From assembly GCA_947359465.1 (NCBI GenBank), contig OX375881.1, positions 121,531,967 to 121,595,966 on the forward strand: a DNA stretch of 64,000 nucleotides, read 5' to 3'. Made by a program: the position numbers and the translations under genes. A model generated the notes under the pieces. It did no database searches, was not told the origin of the DNA, and saw only the letters and a program-made list of their open reading frames with translations. Below are positions 11,901-20,627 of this stretch, piece by piece; within the stretch, counting starts at the first letter, position 1, and the number at the start of each line of letters is the position of its first letter. This DNA is from Metellina segmentata (lineage: Eukaryota; Arthropoda; Arachnida; Araneae; Tetragnathidae).

Positions 11901-12577
11901 TGTCGTCCGTCATTGATTTTCACATGGATTATCTTGAGAGGTGCCATTTCTGTCTCACCAAATGCGGATACAATTTTAATTTTTCCTTCCCCTTCATTTT
12001 GAGAATCCTCAATCAGATCAGCCCGGATGACTGAAATCTGCGCTCCAGAGTCGATAATACCGTCGAAGATATTATTACCGCTTTTTAAACTCACTATCTT
12101 GAGTTCATCAATACCTCTTTGGTATTCTACAGGCTTTGTGACTGGAACGGTCACTTTTGCCGTCAACAGCGATGGAGGCTCCACCATGTCTTCCCTTGCA
12201 CATGATGTTGTAGCGTCTTGGGCTCCAATATTGCTCACAACTGCTGAAGTTTGTCTTCTTCCTAGCTTAGGACATGCGTTTCTAAGATGCTGAAATGATC
12301 CGCAAGAATAACACTGAATCTTCTTCTTCCTTCCCGCTTCATTTTTCGGACTCGTATTACGTTGATGAGTACTCCTCTCGTGAAACTGTCCATATCTAGC
12401 AGGAAAATCGGAGTTCCTTTCTTGAAAGCGTCTTCTTTCTTGAAAATGTGAATTTCTTTCCTTATTTACTATGTTTTCAGGTGATTGGAATTTCTTCTTG
12501 AACCCTCGAACACTTTCGTATTTGTCAAGGAGTTCCGCTAGAGTAGTAGGAGATTTTATTGTGCTCCACTCACACAC
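8933..12577 (-). CDS. pol: Pol polyprotein: zinc knuckle, protease, integrase, reverse transcriptase, RNase H
   Basis: About 1214 residues, uninterrupted. In order: a nucleocapsid zinc knuckle at C89, C92, H97, C102; aspartic protease DSGA at 176-179; integrase zinc domain (H363, H370, C400, C403); integrase core D433, D493, E529 with the usual 35-residue spacing between the last two; reverse transcriptase about 790-980 with D882 and YIDD at 943-946; RNase H with D1094, E1136 and D1161, ending GNADALSR. Integrase lies before the reverse transcriptase, the order of Gmr1-like elements. The frame has no AUG near its start. The listed first codon is GTG, and the frame is open back to about 12613, overlapping gag in the -1 frame, so a frameshift is the likely route of expression. 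Every catalytic residue checked is present. Confidence 0.95.
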   Translation of the reverse strand: MCEWSTIKSPTTLAELLDKYESVRGFKKKFQSPENIVNKERNSHFQERRRFQERNSDFPARYGQFHERSTHQRNTSPKNEAGRKKKIQCYSCGSFQHLRNACPKLGRRQTSAVVSNIGAQDATTSCAREDMVEPPSLLTAKVTVPVTKPVEYQRGIDELKIVSLKSGNNIFDGIIDSGAQISVIRADLIEDSQNEGEGKIKIVSAFGETEMAPLKIIHVKINDGRHGEIPVTCAVSEKLVSDMLVSVSTYDALNSKVELYGNIISQEGVSRVGEIYSVSSLNELTLARSDTANHPGVNEKRNEFVQFQLEDESLKDIWELARNRRNAFEVQDGLLVHSEIVGEKIQQVVLPKFKRPYVLKMAHEIPLAGHLGEQKTKQRIKYSFYWPNIKIDVKHFCESCKVCQLRRGTTYNDRIPIQPIVRPENPFEVWSVDCIGPLEPPSSRGHKFIVCAVDLCTRWAEAIPVKNITAKTTCDVLMKIFSQTGFPKTICTDQGTNFTAQLTKGFMQVIGVSPRFSTPGHPESMGAVERWNKTLKDMLSKNIQENGRQWDIHLPFLLFAYREVPHSTTGVSPFQLVYGRLPPGPLKLIKESWLGETEIPTGASPSVEKYLEDLRQRMKTAHEIAAGNAEKAQGYYTSKYNLRAREKTFKVGDKVLILIPSSSHKLLKNWSGPATIIQLTRPHSALVEMEDKSRKELHFNKLRPYIARVEQVGLIFEQDQDFGEIFYAPTRNKSQSADDIKGHVFQTTEALCEEQRHQLVQTLEGFREIFSARPGRARVDGHSIKLTKDCVPKKMHPYRVPIALQTEVDRQIQELLEQGLIEESDSEWAHPVVCVAKKDGSIRLCVDFRVLNSFTVPDAYPMQQATELLFEIGSAPFISVLDLTKGYWQIPLEEEAKPYSAFVTHSGHFQWNVLPFGLKNAGSTFQKSIDKVLKTHRKYCRAYIDDLAIFSSSWENHLRHIRDVLRTLQTVGLTVNLKKCEFGKKQVRFLGHIVGSGRHAPDPQKIEAMQNLARPTTKKELRGIIGLASYYREYIQDFSSLVLPLTNLTKKRVPNKIPWSDEEEASFQQLKQRLTEIPFLYTPVLDQPYQLYTDASVTAIGACLAQQDEDGKERPIAFYSRKLTPCQTRWATIEREAYAVLSALKKFDTWIFGAQVQIVSDHNPLTYLTQGMPQGAKLARWALALQRYNMNILYRKGSKHGNADALSRIKIDEP

Positions 12578-12613
12578 ACATCGACAAAATGCTCTCGCAT
12601 TTCCGGAGGTACC
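12556..12613 (-). other. gag-pol overlap, probable -1 frameshift region
   Basis: The pol frame is open from just after a TAA (12614-12616) and overlaps the gag end by 58 bases. It lies in the -1 frame relative to gag. No AUG is available to start pol separately. The overlap includes ATTTTG and a GT repeat (GATGTGTGTGTGAG). I cannot point to a textbook heptamer, so the exact slip site is undecided. Confidence 0.6.
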
Positions 12614-13398
12614 TTACGTTTGAATTGATCTGTAATTACCAGATGCTTTAACGTTTCGAAATCCGCAACCTCAAGACCTTGAATCCATTCTTCAAAATAA
12701 TTTGTCAATTCAAAGGCAAAATCCTTCCACGATTTATCTTCAGTCCGCTTGAGCTGGACAAATTTCAATCGGAAGGTTTCTGGGCTTAGTTTAAACCTTT
12801 TTAGCAATAACCCTTTCACGTGGCTGTAGTCATATGCGACAGCCGCTTCTTCTCTAGCAATTAACTGAGTAATGTCATAGGGTAATAAACCCAAAAGCTG
12901 TGACACCCAGTCCTCCCTTTTTATGTGAGCATGTTCTGCCTGCCTCTCGAAAAGAACCAGATATAGACTGATGTCTCCTTCTTTAGGATCGAACTTCTGC
13001 ATCACTCTTTGTAGATCGTATATGTGCTTAGAGTTGCTCGAATTCCCTTCATTTGATGTTTCTGTATTGTGACGGCCTTCCATTTCGAGCCTTAGCTTTT
13101 CTAACTCGAAAACAGAACGTTTCTCGAGTTCCATCACAAAACGTCTTTCTTCAGACTCAGCAGCGAGGCGCTTTTCCTCACTTTCAGCCAAGAAACGCCT
13201 TTCCTCGGCATTTTTCCGATCTGTTATGATACTGTTTAAAAGATTTTCGGTAAACTCCTGTTCATATTCTTCGCTGTTCAATATTGAGTTCTTTAAATCG
13301 ATGATTTTGTGTTGCGGCAACACATCTAACCCCAATTCATCTGCCAACACCTTCAAATCCTCCTTCCTTGCTTTCGCGAGATACGCCATCCCAAACAA
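12556..13398 (-). CDS. gag: Gag polyprotein with SCAN-like capsid C-terminal region
   Basis: 280 residues. Residues 5-55 (LAKARKEDLKVLADELGL...) are a short helical, SAP-like start. Residues 62-108 are rich in E, R and K with heptad-like spacing and look like a coiled coil. Residues 130-275 are a Ty3/gypsy capsid. The segment near 208-272, with TLKHLVITDQF and VPPEMREHFV, resembles the vertebrate SCAN domain, which is thought to derive from a Gmr1-like capsid. There is no zinc knuckle in this frame; it lies at the start of pol. The start may be M1 or M4. The stop at 12556-12558 lies inside the overlap with pol. Confidence 0.88.
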   Translation of the reverse strand: MFGMAYLAKARKEDLKVLADELGLDVLPQHKIIDLKNSILNSEEYEQEFTENLLNSIITDRKNAEERRFLAESEEKRLAAESEERRFVMELEKRSVFELEKLRLEMEGRHNTETSNEGNSSNSKHIYDLQRVMQKFDPKEGDISLYLVLFERQAEHAHIKREDWVSQLLGLLPYDITQLIAREEAAVAYDYSHVKGLLLKRFKLSPETFRLKFVQLKRTEDKSWKDFAFELTNYFEEWIQGLEVADFETLKHLVITDQFKRKVPPEMREHFVDVCVSGAQ

Positions 13399-13813
13399 AT
13401 TTAACTCAGGAATTAAATTTACGCCACAGAATGCAGAAATAAAAAAAATAAAAAGGTTGGAAACCTCACTCTAAATAGTCTAAAATTATGATTTATATTA
13501 ACTTTACGCCTTAGCGACAAGCATTCCCAGAAATCCCCGTTTTCCAAAACGAAATAGTTATTCTCTAACCCAATAACACAAAAAGTATCTAGTTCTGATG
13601 AACTGTTTCACAATTAACCATTAATCTAATTAACACATGGTGTGCTAAATAAAATTTGCACTGTGGTGCACATAACACGTAAGTGTTCTAAACAAAATGA
13701 ATAGCATTAGCTTTCAACAAAGTCTACTTTCGCTCCGTAATTGTGTGGGAGTTGCATGAATTAAAAAAATAAAAACTCAGGATGAGCTCTCACCTTCATT
13801 TCCAGGGTTCGAA
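13399..13813 (-). other. Leader of the LTR element
   Basis: Untranslated stretch between the primer-binding site and gag. No conserved frame seen. Confidence 0.6.
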
Positions 13814-13832
13814 GATCCTGTCGACTGCGCCA
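13814..13832 (-). promoter_or_regulatory. Primer-binding site for serine tRNA
   Basis: On the element strand it reads TGGCGCAGTCGACAGGATC directly at the LTR edge, sharing one base with it. TGG plus CGCAGTCG is complementary to the CCA end and acceptor stem of animal tRNA-Ser, whose 5' end begins GCAGTCG. Similarity continues into the T arm as far as about 13805 (GGTTCGAA on the plus strand), with one extra base. Confidence 0.85.
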
Positions 13833-14276
13833 GTAGTGGTCCGAGGCCGATGGTTGTTGATGAACTCCGTCGTGAAAGTTTAGTAAAAAAAAACTCAAAA
13901 GACACAGAGTCAAAATTCTGTATTTGGAGTATATTTTACTAAATTTAATCGATCGTCACGTAAGTTACATGTAGTATAAAGTAGCAATTACATTTGGATA
14001 GGCATTCAAAATTGTAACTTTCCTCCCACCGCTGTATAAAATCCTTACTTGATCTCCTCTGTTCTAAAGATGGATTTTTTCTTTTAGTTGTCTTGGTAAC
14101 TATAACTATTTATTGCTCTGACTTTTTTAATTGGCTTTTGCCGCACTTCCTCGCTTGAAATCTCGTGGACGTTTCTTTTAATTGAAAAAGCTTTGTTCTT
14201 AGGTTGCCAGCTTGGCGTTTTCTATGTAGGGTTGCCAACTTGGCGTTTCACTTCTTGCGAGATGGCGAACCTTACA
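13832..14276 (-). repeat. 5' LTR of the Gmr1-type element
   Basis: 445 bp, same sequence as 8196-8640. It should carry the promoter and polyadenylation signals of the element. I could not assign a TATA box with confidence. Confidence 0.93.
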
Positions 14277-14342
14277 CTGTGGTTACGTTGCCGAAGTATG
14301 GCCCTGATGGCTTCATTTTCTTGCCTCTGCTTCAGAGTAAAC

Positions 14343-14795
14343 ATGGCCGATTCACAAGCAGTGTGCACCTTGGAGGAATAAAGAGCAATTATCCGATTTC
14401 TAGTGTCGTAAGGGCGTGTGCCATGGGCTGAAATTGAACGGAGTCTTCCAACACAATACGCAGACAGTGCTCTACTACGTCGAGATGTGTATCGAGAAGC
14501 TTAAAAGGGGCCGGACAAGCGCTATGTACGAAGAAGGAGAAAAACGTCCGTCAACCTCCTTAACGGACTAGACGATTCAGCAAACACAAGAAATGGTACT
14601 GGCAAACCAGCGAGTTACCATCGACACTGTAGCGTATGCTCTGCAGATTAGACGAAAAAAGACGTGGGGCAGCTGTGCATGAATGGTTGGGCAATCTACG
14701 GAAAACATTCTTGGAGTAAGCTTGTCAAATACTTAACCAAGTGCCTCGAAAAGGATGGAGATTATGTACAAAAATGAAGTTCGACCCACCCCCTA
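14343..14795 (+). pseudogene. Mariner transposase relic, internally deleted
   Basis: Starts MADSQAVCTLEE, the usual start of one mariner lineage, then a stop. Frame-shifted pieces of the DNA-binding half follow, including VLANQRVTIDTVAYALQI. It jumps directly to the extreme C-terminus (RAAVHEWLGN...TKCLEKDGDYVQK), so the catalytic domain has been lost by internal deletion. The LTR element lies 66 bases upstream and a Tc1 just downstream at 14810. Confidence 0.75.
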
Positions 14796-14807
14796 AATTT
14801 GTGTAAA

Positions 14808-15486
14808 TACACTCTATAACAAACAAATCAACGTTCCACGAAATTATCCAGGAGTTGAGCCGGGTTCGAACCTCTTAGAACGGCGTTGACTGGGGTCGTA
14901 AAGTCTTTAGTGACGAGTCCCATCGCACGCAACACATGCCCATAACATGGAGTTAGGGTCTGAAGTGCAATCTCTTGTGATAGTCGTTTGGTTGTAATTT
15001 CGGGCACACTTACAGCACAGCGGTAAGTAGGCGACATTCTACCGTTTTGTTCCTTTGTGACACTCAGGACTTATTTTTTTGCAAGATGATGCCCAACGTG
15101 TTGCTATGAATTGTCTTCGAACTTCATTGGCCAGCTGGGTGACCTGATCTCTCTCCCATAGAGTAGATTTGAGACGTTATGAGAAGGCCTTTGCAACCAT
15201 CCCGGAATGTTAAACTTTTAGCCAGATAGTTGGACACGGCAAGAAATTCCACAGGACACCGTAAGGGAACTTTTTCAGTCTGTGCCCCGCCGGGTGAGGC
15301 ATCCAAGCCAGAGGTGGACCAACACCTTATTGACCCTTTACAACGTTCAAACTCTGAAATAAATCATTTAATTGTTCTGAAATTTTAATCGTTTGTTTTT
15401 CTATGTATGTTTTTCACCATCCACCTATTTTTTATCACAATCGGAGAACTCCTTCTGGGTGCATTGATTTTTTGTTATCGAGTGTA
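14808..15486 (+). mobile_element. Tc1-like element, internally deleted (family 1, copy A)
   Basis: Bounded by TA (14808-14809 and 15485-15486). The termini are CACTCTATAACAAAC and, at the right, the complement of CACTCGATAACAAA. The right part encodes a broken transposase C-terminus: the FLQDDAQRVA region, then stops. The N-terminal half is missing. The same family occurs at 42632-43397 in the opposite orientation and as an end fragment at 50359-50475. Confidence 0.8.
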
Positions 15487-16911
15487 GATTGAAAAATAAA
15501 GCGCGGATAAGTTTTGACTTTTCCTCGTTGTAAATCAGCATCTCAAAGTCGCACAGTACAATGATATTTATGTTCACATTTTCCTGTAATTCCAGTTCTT
15601 GCAATATTTTGGAATGAGAAGCTATTCAGACATTTTTCAGAACTCTGATGACATAACATCTTTGAGGACTAGAAGTAATAAAAACAACACTCCGTACAGA
15701 AACTATATTATTTCGTACTAGAATTCGTTATAGACTGTTCGAAATTCCATAAATAACACAAGCTTTATAAATTACCACTTTCACGAAAGTTGTCGCAAAG
15801 GCTTAGCTACCACTTCAAAACCAATTAATTGTCTATAATATAGTTATCTTATATAGAGTACAAATATATATGATAAAACATGGCGCACGCGCGACATACT
15901 TGAATGTGATACACGCTATAAGAAACCACAAGCGAATAAAATGATAAAAAATATTCGGTTTCACATAAAAACAGGACATTTTGTCCGGGAAAAACATCTT
16001 GCGAAAGGTTCTCAAGACTCGAAAACTATTACTAAGAGACACTTTAGCTACTCATAATTTAACATCGGAACGACATTTCTTATCCTAAAAAATAAGTACG
16101 TATTGCATTGTCTCCAACGGAAAAAGATAACTCCTCCGAAATGGATGATTCCCCATCACACCTAATGGCAGAAACATATGATAAACTTTATATCTTGTTA
16201 AAGGATCAAGTGTATTTATCATTCTCTTGAAAGACCTGTTCAAAAAGTAAAAGCTCCAAACAGAGATCGTTATTTATGATCACCCTTCGCATAATGGTTT
16301 AATGATTGTTCCAGAAAACGATTCCTTATACACGCTTGAGAAAGGATGAATACTTGTTAAGGTCTTGTATCCTTAAAGATACTGAAAGGTTTCAAAATAC
16401 AGCTATCTATTTTGTACGAGACATAGACTTGGTTAGATATCGACATTGTAGTTTATTTCAATGTCACCAAACCACTTTTGAAAAATTGTTTCTGAAATAC
16501 GTTCTTCGCATATTTTTATAGCAATGTGCTGAAATCGTTCCGAGTTGGAGTTTTCTATTAAGGAGGCACGACAGTCGTAATGCGGCTAAAGATTTATATA
16601 AATGATGATTGCGAGAGGTAATGGTCTGGTAAGAAAAAATTCATGTTCATTCCACAGGAATATTCTTTATTTCATTCCACCCCCCCCCACCTTATATATC
16701 TAAGAGAATTTGTTCAAATCCATTAATATTGATAGTTCTTGAATCATTTGGTTGGGTGCATGACATTTTGCCTTAAGTATAGATCAAAATAATTGGATAG
16801 ATTTTAAAATAATATTACTCAAATAATACTACTAGCAATGAAATCTAAAAACTTCAAGTGTACAGTGTACTGTACAGATATCACTTTTGCAAAAGTTTTT
16901 ACAACCTTCTG
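15487..16911. other. No recognisable feature
   Basis: AT-rich, with a C run at 16680-16690. Two short frames (15833-16042, 16306-16521) show no domain. Confidence 0.4.
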
Positions 16912-17182
16912 CGGGGGTCGTGTGAGCTCAGTTGGAAGAGTAACGTATAAACAATCGGAGGGTTGGAAGTTCGAATCCAACCAAAGACCGTCATGTGCAA
17001 AGGGCAGTTGAAGTGTGTCAATGGTAAACAAATGAAGTGTCTGTCAGTGGTAAAAAAATAAGTGTCTCTCAGTGGTAAAAAAATAACGTTGTGGATCTTT
17101 CCCTTCGGGATTGATCGCGGACCGTCGCCAATAACCTGTTGCGTTTCTGCAGTCGACGTTAATTACATACAACCTACTACAT
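16912..17182 (+). repeat. tRNA-derived SINE with internal rearrangement (head type B)
   Basis: Good type B head (GTGTGAGCTCAGTTGGAAGAG as A-box region, GGAAGTTCGAATCC as B box). The middle of the body is replaced by about three tandem copies of a ~28-base unit with AGTGTCTGTCAGTGGTAAA (17014-17085). The normal tail CAGTCGACGTTAATTACAT follows. Confidence 0.75.
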
Positions 17183-17957
17183 ATAGAAAAAATGATTCAC
17201 CCTTTTCGTTTTATTGTAGTTATTTAGCCATCCTCAGAAAACTGAAAATTAATTTTTAAACCTTTAAAACTAATGTTTGTAACAACTTTGCTGTAAATAG
17301 ATTTCTCACACTGTATAATTCTTTCTCGGAGGTTGATATATTTTTTAATAATTTCAATTTAATAAGTAATCTGCATCAATGAAATGTTTTGATTTTTGTC
17401 CCGTCTAACTGTATTTGTGCATGATTTGTTTTCTCACTTTTTATCATATAGTTCTTTATCTGAGTAATTGGATTTATTTGTGGAGAAACAATAAAGTAAA
17501 TACCAATATCTATCATCAGCCACTTTCATTTTGAAACTGAAGAAATGTTATTTATTTATTTCACCACAGGTGACCAACCCTTACTTCCCGATGATTGTCA
17601 GCTTAAGCCGTGTGTACACCGGAGTTGCAAATATTTCTCTCCCCCTTTTGTGTGGAAGACATTTTACGATCCTTTTTTCGACCCACTTCGATGTAAACAC
17701 AGAGGGATTGTAGAGAAGAGTGATCACCCCTTTGTATTGTGGGAAAAATGTCCCGGAGAGCGAACAAATGACGGCGTGAGACACGGGTCTCAGAAGGAGA
17801 TGGTCTATTACATGCTTCAATGATGGTCTATAACCTGCTTCCACCAAGAGGGAGCGTGACAGTCTCGGGTTGTCCTTCAGCTGGTTGTCAAGGTTGAAAA
17901 CAGTTCGCACTACCGAGTTGACTGTTGAGTTCTTGTTGACTGTAGCTACATTGGTAG
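17183..17957. other. No recognisable feature
   Basis: Three overlapping short frames (17531-17910) cover the same bases on both strands and show no motif. I do not call a gene. Confidence 0.4.
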
Positions 17958-17965
17958 CTGAGTAT

Positions 17966-18242
17966 TAGGGTGGAGTGGAAAACACGAATTTCGGAAATTG
18001 AAAACGCCTAGGGTGGGAATAGTTGGGGACTACCATGCTTATTAATAATACAAAATATGATCGAAATCCATTAATATTTTAAAATGCCAAAATCGCTTTG
18101 AAATTTTAAAATTTTGCCATTTGTTTCACAAAATTAATAATAACGCCTTTAAAAATTTAATATGTTTTATTTAAATCCATGGGTGGGTGAAATGAACTTT
18201 CATGCTTGTAGAAAAAAAGCTTTACACCTAACATTATCCTGG
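17966..18242 (+). repeat. Left terminal inverted repeat of the long-TIR element
   Basis: Matches the complement of 24767-25047 with scattered substitutions and small indels. Shared blocks include AACACGAATTTCGGAA, GAAAACGCCTAGGGTGGGAA, CTACCATGCTTATTAATAAT and CCATGGGTGGGTGAAATGAA. Confidence 0.9.
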
Positions 18243-18439
18243 AATTTACACGGACGTTTCCCCTTGCAGCTCTTCGCTTGTTTTCATTATGAAAACAACC
18301 CAGAACTCACCACGAGGAGCAAGCAGCATATCGATTGTCAACCCCCACCCCTCTAAAAATTTCAATTTAAGTTACTAAAAAATTAAATTGAAGTTACTGG
18401 CATAAAAGTGGTTTGCTTAAAAGTGGTTGATTTTGGCTT

Positions 18440-18775
18440 TTGGTTTCAAATCTGGGTGAAGCAAGTCTAGAAGCAATTTTTGACAGAATACATCCATCTC
18501 GTGCCCCTGTACCACATACTGCACTTGATGCTTCACTTACTAATCAAACGCAACGTTCTACTGCTTGTGAATTGTAAGGAAAGTTAAAATTGTTACTATT
18601 GGTTGGAACGTCTAGAATCTTAGACTTGAGTTGATCATGAGAAAGCGATACGTTAAGTGGAGGCTCTGTAATGGAATCTGATTGTGATTCAATTAGATTT
18701 ATGTTACGAAGTTTAACCTGGTAATTTTGATCTCTCGAATTTCTTTTCAACTTTTTGTCTTATTTTTAAATTTTT
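18440..18775 (-). pseudogene. C-terminal piece of the long-TIR element's transposase-like gene
   Basis: Minus-strand frame with SQAVERCVLLVSEAS and GARDGCILSKIASR, a motif recognised from the C-terminal region of the same unnamed family whose front part lies at 22890-24310. Between this piece and the hAT edge at 19075 a further bit reads VLRFYVSTEDPTHNLKIL followed by stops. Separated from its front part by the hAT insertion. Confidence 0.7.
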
Positions 18776-19656
18776 TTAAGGCCCAATTCTCTAACGTGTT
18801 TTCGACCATAACTCGTATTAACATTGCCAAAATAATATTTTCTGGATGAGCAAATAAACATTTCGTTGCAAAGTTAGATCTATTACAATTTTTAAATCCT
18901 CAGGCAAAAATCTCGATTAATTTATAATATTGTAAAAATGAAGACTCCCGTACCGACATGATGACTGACTTTTAATTTTAAACCTTTTAGTGATTACCTT
19001 CACAACATACTCTGTTAATATTTTCAAATTATGGGTTGGATCTTCTGTTGAAACATAAAACCTTAAAATTAAACCAGGCGTTTCTCAACCTTTTATTATT
19101 TGAGGCCCAGTTTTCAATCATAATTTTCATCGCCCCCCCCGCATACAATAAAATGTATACAACAATAATATATATTGAGTATTTTGATTTTTGTTTTAAA
19201 ATTATTTTTAACTAACTGCCAAAACAAGAGTAAAAGCGAGCCAACGTTAGCGAGAAACCACATCTGGCATTTTGCCAAGCGGACGGTGAACAGATGAAGC
19301 GAATGAAAGCGGGGAAAATTTAAATATTATATTTGAAATGAAAGCCAAACAGGGAGATAACGTTAAAAGAATATGAAAGTACAAAAATTCGTAAATGAAA
19401 GTTAATCTAGACGGGGTGAGCTAAATTTAGAAACTGGGAATACTTTTTTTTAAATAATAAAAGAAATAAAACAGAAGCATGACTAAAGAAAAGAGAAAAA
19501 ATAAGTAACATGGTTTTTGGAAGCCGTCTGGAGCATGCGCAGAGCTAAAGTTTCAATTCTCATTCAAGCTATCAAATCTATCGTATGTTATATATGTTTT
19601 CATGTTAATTGCAATCACCATATTAAATATTCACGGCAGCAGATTTATGCAGACCC

Positions 19657-20627
19657 ATGGATAATTTTTTAAGCGGGCGTAAACGAGCATTAGACGATAG
19701 TCAAGCATCAACAAGTACACAGACAAGCGTGGTTCCGAAAATAAAATCAAGAAAATATTCTCAAGAATACTTAAATTTGATGTTTACCAGTACTGAAGTA
19801 AATGAAGAAGAAAGGTATCATTTGTGTATCATTTGCTCAAAAATGTTGGCCGCAGACAGCATGAAACCTAATAAACTTAAACGACATTTGGAAGCGCTTC
19901 ATAGTGAGTACGTAAACAAACCCAGAGAATTCTTCGAATTAAAATTAAAATCATATGAAAAGCAAAAACCATTTTTTAAAGAAACTTTGTCTGTGAATAA
20001 AAAAGTTTTAATTTTATCCTACAAAGTTTCATATAAAATAGCCAGATGTAAAAAACCTCTCACCGTTTGTGAAGAGCTTATTTTGCCAGCAGCAATTGAG
20101 ATTGTAGAAACTATGTTTGGAGATAATTTTTCAAAACAATTGCAGTCCATACCTCTTTCAAATGATACTGTTGCTCGTCGAATTCGTGATATAGCTGAAG
20201 ATGTACAGTGTCAGCTTTTCTCAAAGTTGCGTGACAAATTGTTTTTAATACAGCTTGATGAAGCAACAGATAGTAATAAAGATGCTTATTTCATTGCCTA
20301 TGTTCGATTTTGTGATAATATGTCAGCAGTAGAAGAACTACTTTTCTTCAAACTGATAGAACTCAAAGCAACAGCGCCCGCATTATTTGCTATTTTAAAT
20401 GATTTTATGAACGAGGCAAACATAGAATGGAAAAATTGCGTCGGAATATGCACCGATGGTGCTCGTTAAATGTCCGGAAGATTCCAAAGTATATAAGCAC
20501 TTGTAAAACAAAAATCACCTCAGTGCGTCTGGACACATTGCATGATCCACAGAGAAGCTTTGGCTTCCAAAGAAATGAGTCCTGGTCTGAATATTGTGTT
20601 AACTACAGTTGTAACCGTAGTAAATTA
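19657..20627 (+). pseudogene. hAT transposase, N-terminal part (BED finger and start of catalytic domain)
   Basis: Starts MDNFLSGRKRALDDS. A BED zinc finger follows at about residues 50-85 (CIICSK, then KPNKLKRHLEALH). The catalytic core then begins with FLIQLDEATD and the conserved CTDGAR near residue 265. A stop (TAA, 20467-20469) falls right after CTDGAR. The frame then continues with MSGRFQ and the HREALASKEMSP block until the Tc1 insertion at 20628. Similar to ZBED5/SCAND3-like transposases. Dead. Confidence 0.88.

Larger units (their letters stand above)
8191..14281 (-). mobile_element. Intact Gmr1-type Ty3/gypsy LTR retrotransposon
   Basis: The element (8196-14276) is bounded by two 445-bp LTRs that I read as identical and by the 5-bp direct repeat CTGTG (8191-8195 and 14277-14281). 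It runs on the minus strand in this order: 5' LTR, serine-tRNA primer site, leader, gag, pol, a short 3' untranslated stretch with the purine-rich GGAGGGACA beside the 3' LTR. No envelope gene is present. Pol carries protease, integrase, reverse transcriptase and RNase H in that order. This is the arrangement of Gmr1-like elements rather than standard Ty3/gypsy. Identical LTRs and open frames mean a very recent insertion that may still be mobile. It landed in the leader of the mariner relic at 14343-14795. Confidence 0.95.

Noticed and set aside
9313..12293. Plus-strand frames inside the LTR element
   Set aside because: Antisense shadows of the intact pol gene.
17531..17910. Gene upstream of the long-TIR element
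   Set aside because: Short frames on both strands over the same bases with no motif.
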